A stretch of DNA of 27,053 nt from a virus, in IMG/VR virus record IMGVR_UViG_3300008450_000369, positions 1 through 27,053 of that record; one strand, given 5' to 3'. This document shows, in pieces, positions 1-5,392 of the stretch. The stretch's first letter is position 1. Each line of letters begins with the position of its first letter. Below the pieces are notes generated by a model. The model worked only from the letters and a program-made list of their open reading frames with translations, was not told the DNA's origin and searched no databases. The position numbers and the translations under genes are program-made.

Positions 1-224
1 ATAGGATCAAATAAAGTCATGGTGATAGGACCCCAATTTGATTTACCTTTAACATATCTTGCTACGTTAATGTGGTTTAGCTTTATTGTTTCTTGAGTTA
101 AGGTAACTGCACTTACACCTTTAACCATATATGAGGGAACACCATCAATATACATTATAAACCTATTCTGTTGTTTAGGTTCAAATGCTGTGAAAAATAT
201 TTCGTTTGGATTTAATACTGGCAT
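1..224 (-). CDS. Tail tube protein, gp19-like (partial, 3' end outside window)
   Basis: This gene starts with ATG at 222-224 and runs off the left edge, leaving 74 codons. The translation begins MPVLNPNEIFFTAFEPKQQN and continues with NRFIMYIDGVPSYMVKG, then LNHINVARYVKGKSNWGPITM and TLFDP. An N-terminal segment of this form (NRFxxYIDG, then a hydrophobic strand, then a [KR]xxxGxxxWxxIT motif) is what I recognise from T4 gp19-family tail tube proteins of environmental myoviruses. The protein polymerises into the inner tube through which DNA passes. It lies directly downstream of the sheath gene, as gp19 follows gp18 in T4. A copy of the ATATTTATAA element lies 20 bases before the ATG. The start codon is supported by that leader and by the family N-terminus. 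Only the first part is visible, so length and C-terminus cannot be judged. Confidence 0.78.
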   Translation of the reverse strand, partial: MPVLNPNEIFFTAFEPKQQNRFIMYIDGVPSYMVKGVSAVTLTQETIKLNHINVARYVKGKSNWGPITMTLFDP

Positions 225-244
225 TTTTCTTAGTTATTTATTTG

Positions 245-254
245 TTATAAATAT
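245..254 (-). promoter_or_regulatory. ATATTTATAA element before tail tube gene
   Basis: The coding strand reads ATATTTATAA here, 20 bases before the tube start and just after the sheath stop. It is one of about a dozen copies in this window placed in the gap before a gene or gene cluster. A promoter role is inferred from position. Confidence 0.45.
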
Positions 255-269
255 TATTATTTTTAAAAA

Positions 270-1961
270 TTACGCAAATGAAGCTCCAGTAGGTGTAATA
301 TTGAAGTTCAAATAAATATATTCAGCGGTTTTGGTTGGTTGTAAATAAATTGCACCTACTAACTGATTTCTATCTATTACATCTGGAGTGTTATTGCTTT
401 CATCCATTACTACTCTAAACGCATATAAACCTTGTCTTTGTTGAACTGATTCTAAGTATGGGTTTACTTGAGCTAAGAATTGATTTCTTGTAGCAATAGT
501 ATTTTGTTCAAACACTAATGTGTTTGCTACTTGGCCAATATAAGATTTCAAAGCAATTAATAAACGTCTTACATTCACACGATCAAGAGCTGATGCTTTA
601 GTTTGTAATGTTTTGTTACCATATACTACAGTACCAGTTCCAGGGAATGTAGCAATTGGATTAACTTTACCTTGATATAAGGTATCACGATTTGCTTGTG
701 ATAATTTTTGTTCAGCGCGAATTACTGTTCCTAAACCACCACGATTAATACCTGCTGGTGCGAACCAAGGTTCAGCTACTCTATCATTATAAGCATAAAC
801 ACCTGCGATTAAAGCTGAAGCTGGAACCCAAACATTTTTACCTGAACTTGGGTCTAAAATTTGACACCATGGCCAATATGAAGCTGCATATGAATTATCA
901 CGTGAAGCAGCAGCTGTAGTTACAGCTGAAATTGTAGAACCATAAGGTACTAAATCAAGTACAAATAAACTATCACCACGTCCTTGAGTATTAGTTATAA
1001 GAGTTGATACTTGGCTAGCTTGTAAAGTACTAAATAAACCAGGAGCTAACAATACATTAAATCTATAGTCATCTTGATTTGATAATAAATTAATCATATT
1101 ATCATAGCTAGCACTAGGAATACCTTGAGATTTATTACCATCAGTAATTTTATCATAATATTGACCTCCAACCATTACTGTACCTACAGCGCTACCAAAT
1201 GAACCACTTGCTGCTACTGGAATTGAAGATGTATATTGTGATTTAGCTACACCATTATTATCAAAATAGTCCGGAGTATTATTTACTGATTTTACTCTGA
1301 TATATCTTGAAGCATTAGGATAAGAACCAGATACTTCAATTTGAACATTTGTAGAATTATAATTTAAAGTATAATCACCAATTACTCTAGAAACATAGTT
1401 AGGAGCTTTAGGGTCTAATGATAAGTTAGTCCATGTTTCTAGTACTATAGGACTATTGGTTGTATCATTACCTTGACGAATTAATAAACCAAAAGTACCA
1501 GATGATGTATCAGGAGATACAACTTCCCATCTAATATTATCAGTTGAACCACTAGTTAAGGCACCAGCTGAATCTAATGAACTTGTACTATTCATTATAA
1601 CACCTTTAGAAAGTGTTTCAAGTACTAAAGCGTTTCCAATAGTACCTGATATAGCTGTTGAAGTAGCAGATGAAAATGTTCCACTGACAACACGAGCTAC
1701 TAATAATGATTCACCACCATTATTAAAATAGTTATAAGCGGCAATTGATGTAAAATATGAATATACATCACCACCACTTACAAATGTTGTACCAAATTTA
1801 TTTACATAATCACTATATGAAGTAACAAGAGTAGGTATTTCAACAGGACCTTTAACTGTTGGACCTATAATTGCAGCTCCAACAGTGATTGGACCTTGTG
1901 TTACTTGTGATTGATCGTTCTCAATTGAGAGAACACCAGGAGATAATAATACTTCTGCCAT
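270..1961 (-). CDS. Contractile tail sheath protein, gp18-like
   Basis: 563 residues, against 659 in T4 gp18. The N-terminus (SPGVLSIENDQS, about residues 7-18, then VGAAIIGPTVKGP) is the typical sheath N-terminal arm, which in the T4 family links neighbouring subunits. YFNNGGESLLVARVV (about 80-94) is the conserved 'ffxnGG...yvvRv' signature. The C-terminal third contains the conserved core: NVRRLLIALKSYIGQVANTL, VFEQN, then YAFRVVMDESNNTPDVIDRN and a closing IYLQPTKTAEYIYLNF, which matches sheath domain IV. The protein forms the contractile outer tail tube that drives injection. It is followed by the tube gene, as in T4. Start is ATG with an AT-rich leader and no Shine-Dalgarno sequence. 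The identification is from motifs and context and is strong. Confidence 0.93.
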   Translation of the reverse strand: MAEVLLSPGVLSIENDQSQVTQGPITVGAAIIGPTVKGPVEIPTLVTSYSDYVNKFGTTFVSGGDVYSYFTSIAAYNYFNNGGESLLVARVVSGTFSSATSTAISGTIGNALVLETLSKGVIMNSTSSLDSAGALTSGSTDNIRWEVVSPDTSSGTFGLLIRQGNDTTNSPIVLETWTNLSLDPKAPNYVSRVIGDYTLNYNSTNVQIEVSGSYPNASRYIRVKSVNNTPDYFDNNGVAKSQYTSSIPVAASGSFGSAVGTVMVGGQYYDKITDGNKSQGIPSASYDNMINLLSNQDDYRFNVLLAPGLFSTLQASQVSTLITNTQGRGDSLFVLDLVPYGSTISAVTTAAASRDNSYAASYWPWCQILDPSSGKNVWVPASALIAGVYAYNDRVAEPWFAPAGINRGGLGTVIRAEQKLSQANRDTLYQGKVNPIATFPGTGTVVYGNKTLQTKASALDRVNVRRLLIALKSYIGQVANTLVFEQNTIATRNQFLAQVNPYLESVQQRQGLYAFRVVMDESNNTPDVIDRNQLVGAIYLQPTKTAEYIYLNFNITPTGASFA

Positions 1962-1965
1962 ATTT

Positions 1966-2008
1966 GCTTAGATTAATTTATTAGTTATTTGATAATAAAT
2001 ATCTAAGC
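1966..2008 (-). promoter_or_regulatory. Sheath leader with 8-bp inverted repeat and ATATTTATTA element
   Basis: A perfect 8-base inverted repeat (GCTTAGAT at 1966-1973, ATCTAAGC at 2001-2008) brackets the leader of the sheath gene and ends 4 bases before its ATG. A variant of the upstream element (ATATTTATTA, 1993-2002) overlaps the distal arm. If transcription starts upstream of both arms, the mRNA could fold just before the start codon. Function is not known. Confidence 0.35.
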
Positions 2009-2020
2009 TTTCCTTAAAAA

Positions 2021-2272
2021 CTAATCTACTTTAGTAAACTCTCCAGTTTCTATGTTAATATTACCATTACCATATTTAACTTGTAAAGCTTTTGCTAACT
2101 CATTTTCTTTATTTTTAAGAATTTGGAGTTGTTTTATTAATTCTAATTTTTGAGTATCTAGATTTTGAATGCCAATTTCAATTTGGCCAAAACTAACAAT
2201 TAATTGACTATTCTGTTCTTGAATAGATTTCAAATCATTGATTTCTTCTTGTGTTAAAACTATTTTTTCCAT
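2021..2272 (-). CDS. Small coiled-coil protein, function unknown
   Basis: 83 residues. From about residue 8 to 66 the sequence is almost all helix-forming, with regularly spaced leucines and isoleucines (EEINDLKSIQEQNSQLIVSF, then IGIQNLDTQKLELIKQLQIL and KNKENELAKAL), which suggests a coiled coil. The last 17 residues (KYGNGNINIETGEFTKVD region) switch to a short Gly/Asn-rich strand-like tail. No enzyme motif is present. It sits between a 108-aa virion-type protein and the sheath gene with a 36-base spacer upstream, and no copy of the repeated upstream element lies directly before it. It is therefore probably cotranscribed with the 108-aa gene. An assembly helper or minor tail part is possible, but I do not recognise a named family. 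Confidence 0.7.
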   Translation of the reverse strand: MEKIVLTQEEINDLKSIQEQNSQLIVSFGQIEIGIQNLDTQKLELIKQLQILKNKENELAKALQVKYGNGNINIETGEFTKVD

Positions 2273-2308
2273 AATTATAATATAATATTGTTTTTTTAAA
2301 TTTCCAAA

Positions 2309-2635
2309 CTAAACTCTATTAAAAGTACAATTTGGATTAGAACCTGATAGTTGAGTTATAATGTATGTTTCTAATGAGTAAATTAGATCACTATAAGGAT
2401 CTACTTTTGTTTTAGGATATGTTAATTCAGATGTTGATGGATACATTGGTATTGTTTCTACTTGAGGATAGGACATACTACCAGTACCTAAACTATCAGT
2501 TACATAAGTTGGAATAGTAACATTCACATCCATTGCTATTGTACCTCTATATGTTAAGTGAGGTATTAATTGTAGTTGTGGATCTGTATAACTAGCATAC
2601 CCACTTTTAAAGCTTCCTGTTATTTGTAGTGCCAT
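2309..2635 (-). CDS. Small beta-rich virion-type protein, unknown
   Basis: 108 residues when started at the ATG at 2633-2635, giving MALQITGSFKSGYASY. An in-frame ATG 16 codons upstream exists but would add a Lys/Asn/Ile-rich stretch encoded by the leader, including the ATATTTATAA element at 2650-2659, so I chose the shorter form. The protein is rich in Ser, Thr, Tyr and Pro and looks beta-structured (LTYRGTIAMDVNVTIPTYVT, then VETIPMYPSTSELTYPKTK). The C-terminal third (DLIYSLETYIITQL) could be a helix. It shares the ITGSF style of the fibre proteins nearby. Position between the fibre genes and the sheath suggests a tail component. The start of this gene lies inside the end of the preceding 56-codon reading frame. 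Confidence 0.7.
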   Translation of the reverse strand: MALQITGSFKSGYASYTDPQLQLIPHLTYRGTIAMDVNVTIPTYVTDSLGTGSMSYPQVETIPMYPSTSELTYPKTKVDPYSDLIYSLETYIITQLSGSNPNCTFNRV

Positions 2636-2777
2636 CTTGTTTATGTTTATTATAAATATGTTGAATTTCTTCTTTAGTAGCAAGTTTAGTTTGCAAAAGT
2701 TGTTCTAGAGTTATTTCTATAACAGGTACTCCACTTGCTTTTATTTTTGCTTCAAATTCTGGAGTTGATTTAATCAT
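2607..2777 (-). CDS. Small protein (56 aa), unknown, overlapping the next gene
   Basis: Starting from ATG at 2775-2777 gives 56 residues, MIKSTPEFEAKIKASGVPVI and so on, two bases after the stop of the 689-aa fibre gene. A longer in-frame start exists upstream but would lie inside the fibre gene and adds a Lys/Arg-rich, unlikely N-terminus. Residues 1-40 look like a real small protein, with a short strand (GVPVIEITL) followed by a helix (EQLLQTKLATKEEIQHIYNKH). The last ten codons overlap the start of the 108-aa gene in another frame, and the ATATTTATAA element lies within this frame. No family is recognised. It could be a chance open frame, but the tight junction and amino acid composition favour a real gene. 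Confidence 0.5.
   Translation of the reverse strand: MIKSTPEFEAKIKASGVPVIEITLEQLLQTKLATKEEIQHIYNKHKQDGTTNNRKL
2650..2659 (-). promoter_or_regulatory. ATATTTATAA element before 108-aa gene
   Basis: Exact coding-strand ATATTTATAA, 14 bases before the 108-aa gene start. It lies inside the 3' part of the 56-codon gene, unlike most copies, which are strictly intergenic. Confidence 0.42.
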
Positions 2778-2779
2778 TT

Positions 2780-4849
2780 TTAAGTATATGCTGGAAGATA
2801 ATAATCTGCGCCGCCTAAATTTATTTTTAACCATGTGTTTGGGGTACTTAAAAATATACCATCTGCTGTACCCCAATAATTAGATACTGTACCAGCTGAG
2901 ACATTTGGACCTGTTGGAGTACTACTATTCTGGTTATCTATTCTTACAGTACCGTCTATATGTAACTTAGCAGATGGGGATATATTAATACCGACGTTAC
3001 CGTCGTATGTAATACGCATACGTTCTGTATATGTAGCTACTCCAGTACGATTTTTAAATATTATAGTGTTACCTTCACCTAATGGAGATGTATTTCCGTT
3101 TGCTGTAATTATAATACCACCACTATATTGGTCTGATGTTGGGTCACCCGCTCTTAGTTCAACACTAGCTCCATCTGTATCAGCTCGTGTCCATGGATAA
3201 GTATCTGATATACCTGTACCTGCTGCAAATATAGTTGAATATGAGCCGGCTGGTGTTTGTGCTCTTTGTATAACAGCATTTGATGTAGTAGTGTTACCTA
3301 ATGATATAGTACCTTTCACTGAAAAACTACCTGTTATTGAAGCAGATCCACTAACATCTAAAGTAGCATTAGTAGTTGTTTTATTTATACCAACAGTTTG
3401 ATTATCAAATACAAGTAAACTTGCAACAGCATTACTATTTTCTATTCGTAGTGTTGTTGTTGCTGATGTAGCGCCTGATCCTTTTACTCGTAATGAGTTT
3501 GAGATAGAGCCAGTTATTATAACACTACCGCTAACATCTAAATTAGCATTTGGTGTTACTGTACCTTTATTTATACTGGTGAGACCTGTTTCAGTCATAA
3601 ACATGTAAGTTTTACCAGTAGTTAAATTATAGAATCTAAGGTCACCTAATACATTTGTGCTACCTTCTATTGTTGAGCGAGCAAATAGTACTAATTTTGT
3701 TGGATATAAAAATGTATTATATGAATTAATACCAATTAAAGCATTACTACTAGGACTTTGTATTATTATTCTACCACCAGAAGATGTAGAACCATCTATT
3801 GTGATGTTAGCATTGTTTGGCATTACACTAACTAAACCATCATCACGTACTGTTAATGCTGCAGTTGCACTACTATTTTCTATGTACAACGCGTTTGTAG
3901 CACTTGTAGCACCTGAACCTCTTACTGTTAATGAACCAGTTATTATAGTATTACCAGCATTGTTTACTCTAAATCTACTACTACCTCCAACTTGCAAATC
4001 CATTAAATTATGAGTCATACTATTTAATGCTGTTTGAGTAGCATTTAAGAAGATACCAGTTGTTGTACCTGTTTGTGCTCCACTATTATTAATAGTATAC
4101 ACAAGTGATAATGGTCTATAACTAGCTGAGCCTGCTGCTGCAGCAAAAGTATCTACATAAGATATGCCAGTAGAAGTTCCAGAGGTTGTAGTTATAGAAG
4201 TACCATTTACATCAAATGAAAAACGAGGACTATTTAAAGAAGTTAATGTAGCACGACCCTGAAATAATAAACCACCATTCGCATTATTGGCACCTGTATG
4301 TCCTATTCGATATCTTAATCCTGCAAATTCTATATAACTAACACCACCAAAAGTACTGGGTACAAAATCAAAACCGGGGTTATTAGTGGTTCCTTCATTT
4401 GGTCGTATACTAAAAGTACCTCCACTTGTTACATTCATAACATGCTGTGCATTACCAAAAAATGCTCTATATGCACCATCTGATCCTTGAAATGTAGCAA
4501 TTGTAGCTGAGCCTGAGCCTCTAACTAACAATCCAGGTGATGATGAACCTGAAATTATAACGTTTCCATTAAATAAACTTGAACCACTTACATTAAAACT
4601 ACCTGTCACTGTATGAGCATCAGTTGATACATTTCCTAATCTAACACCAGTATTTAATACTTGTAATTCAACATTAGAACCAGAAATAACTGTTAATGAA
4701 CCTGTTATAGTTACATTTTGGTTTAATGGTGTAACAGACGAAGCTGTTGTAGCTGTTCCTAATAATGAACCTGTTATACCATTAGTAGTATTTAATGAGT
4801 TTAAGACAGCGTCAGAGCCGCTAGTTATGACTTTTTTCCAATTAGGCAT
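2780..4849 (-). CDS. Tail fibre-like protein (689 aa), repeat-built
   Basis: 689 residues, very rich in Ser, Thr, Gly and Asn, with no hydrophobic membrane segments. It begins MPNWKKVITSGSDAVLNSL, nearly the same N-terminal module as the 680-aa fibre (MAEWKKVVVSGS), and continues with GITGSLLGTAT and PLNQNVTITGSL, also found in the 930-aa fibre. Internal repeats have the form [RK]GSGATSAT...L.IENS..[AV]A.L.V.D, near residues 300-335 and 446-480, with a shorter relative near 95-120. RMRITYDGNVGI and SAKLHIDGTVRI near residue 615-640 are typical trimeric beta-structured fibre segments. The C-terminus (GTADGIFLSTPNTWLKINLG, then GADYYLPAYT) looks like a compact tip domain. The likely role is host adhesion or tail decoration. 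The 98-base gap before it carries a foldable RNA element. The fibre class is clear, the exact position on the particle is not. Confidence 0.8.
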   Translation of the reverse strand: MPNWKKVITSGSDAVLNSLNTTNGITGSLLGTATTASSVTPLNQNVTITGSLTVISGSNVELQVLNTGVRLGNVSTDAHTVTGSFNVSGSSLFNGNVIISGSSSPGLLVRGSGSATIATFQGSDGAYRAFFGNAQHVMNVTSGGTFSIRPNEGTTNNPGFDFVPSTFGGVSYIEFAGLRYRIGHTGANNANGGLLFQGRATLTSLNSPRFSFDVNGTSITTTSGTSTGISYVDTFAAAAGSASYRPLSLVYTINNSGAQTGTTTGIFLNATQTALNSMTHNLMDLQVGGSSRFRVNNAGNTIITGSLTVRGSGATSATNALYIENSSATAALTVRDDGLVSVMPNNANITIDGSTSSGGRIIIQSPSSNALIGINSYNTFLYPTKLVLFARSTIEGSTNVLGDLRFYNLTTGKTYMFMTETGLTSINKGTVTPNANLDVSGSVIITGSISNSLRVKGSGATSATTTLRIENSNAVASLLVFDNQTVGINKTTTNATLDVSGSASITGSFSVKGTISLGNTTTSNAVIQRAQTPAGSYSTIFAAGTGISDTYPWTRADTDGASVELRAGDPTSDQYSGGIIITANGNTSPLGEGNTIIFKNRTGVATYTERMRITYDGNVGINISPSAKLHIDGTVRIDNQNSSTPTGPNVSAGTVSNYWGTADGIFLSTPNTWLKINLGGADYYLPAYT

Positions 4850-4862
4850 ATTATTATATAAT

Positions 4863-4931
4863 TAAACCATGGTTAGATACACACACTTATGCCGTGTATG
4901 AGCCTACTTCCCTACATGGGCCAATGGTCTA
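4863..4931 (-). promoter_or_regulatory. Candidate structured leader RNA (riboswitch-like, three-way junction)
   Basis: Read on the coding strand, an 8-bp closing stem (UAGACCAU at 4924-4931 with AUGGUUUA at 4863-4870, one G-U pair) encloses a small hairpin (CCC AUGUA GGG, 4910-4920) and a second hairpin (AUACAC at 4894-4899 with GUGUAU at 4877-4882). Between them lies GGGAAGUAGG (4903-4912), which resembles the conserved GGAAGUAGG stretch of the glutamine riboswitch family (glnA and Downstream-peptide motifs). The other conserved positions of that family do not clearly match. The segment is more GC-rich than the surrounding gaps and lies 13 bases before the 689-aa fibre start. Structure is from manual pairing only. 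Confidence 0.35.
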
Positions 4932-4941
4932 GTATAAATAT
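4932..4941 (-). promoter_or_regulatory. ATATTTATAC element upstream of the structured leader
   Basis: One-mismatch copy of the repeated element, immediately 5' of the foldable leader and 82 bases before the 689-aa fibre start. If it is a promoter, the whole folded element would be in the mRNA leader. Confidence 0.4.
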
Positions 4942-4947
4942 CAGAAA

Positions 4948-5169
4948 TTACTTCTTAGATGATGGTTTTGATATTACCTCAGATAAAGTTAACATCTTTT
5001 TTTGTTCTTCTTCTTGTTTCATTCTTTGAATCTCAGATAGTTCATGTTCAATTTTTACTTGTAGTGTAGCTAAAAATTTAGCATCTTTACCTTGAATTGT
5101 TACTGTCTCTAAAGACTGACGAATAAAATTTAACTCATTGTGAGTTACATCAATTGAAAATATATCCAT
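4948..5169 (-). CDS. Small helical protein (73 aa), paralogue of the neighbouring 65-aa protein
   Basis: 73 residues. THNELNFIRQSLETVTIQGK, then DAKFLATLQVKIEHEL, aligns by eye with NPKELEMLLVLVKKSSFLGE, then DVETIYNMVVKLQNQY, in the 65-aa protein encoded just upstream. In both the pattern is an EL pair, a hydrophobic helix, a turn with G[KE]D, and a second helix with an [VK]-[IKL] repeat. The C-terminal tail (about 55-73) is charged and probably disordered. The two genes are separated by six bases and so are probably cotranscribed. No catalytic motif is seen. Two small helical proteins among fibre and tail genes may be assembly helpers, but this is inference and no named family is recognised. 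Confidence 0.68.
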   Translation of the reverse strand: MDIFSIDVTHNELNFIRQSLETVTIQGKDAKFLATLQVKIEHELSEIQRMKQEEEQKKMLTLSEVISKPSSKK

Positions 5170-5175
5170 AACTTA

Positions 5176-5373
5176 TTATTTTGTTTGTTCTATATATTGA
5201 TTTTGAAGTTTAACCACCATATTATAAATAGTCTCTACATCTTCTCCAAGGAAACTTGATTTTTTTACTAGAACTAGTAACATCTCTAACTCCTTAGGAT
5301 TAAGTTGATTTAAAGTTAGAGATGTTTTTGTTTCGTTTTTATTTGTATTAATTGACGCCGCGTTAAAAGCCAT
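5176..5373 (-). CDS. Small helical protein (65 aa), paralogue of the 73-aa protein
   Basis: 65 residues when started at ATG 5371-5373 (MAFNAASINTNKNETKTS). A longer in-frame start would add 17 residues encoded by the AT-rich leader and by the end of the fibre gene, so the shorter form is preferred. Residues 1-20 are polar and probably flexible. Residues 21-62 form two predicted helices, LNPKELEMLLVLVKKSSFLG and EDVETIYNMVVKLQNQYIEQ. The same two-helix pattern occurs in the 73-aa protein directly downstream, so the pair probably arose by duplication. The function is unknown. Confidence 0.68.
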   Translation of the reverse strand: MAFNAASINTNKNETKTSLTLNQLNPKELEMLLVLVKKSSFLGEDVETIYNMVVKLQNQYIEQTK

Positions 5374-5392
5374 AACTAATTGTTTTATTTTT

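Noticed and set aside
4863-4931. Possible tRNA gene in the 98-base gap
   Set aside because: No 7-bp acceptor with CCA-type end, no recognisable anticodon arm and no GTTCRA T-loop; a leader RNA fits better.
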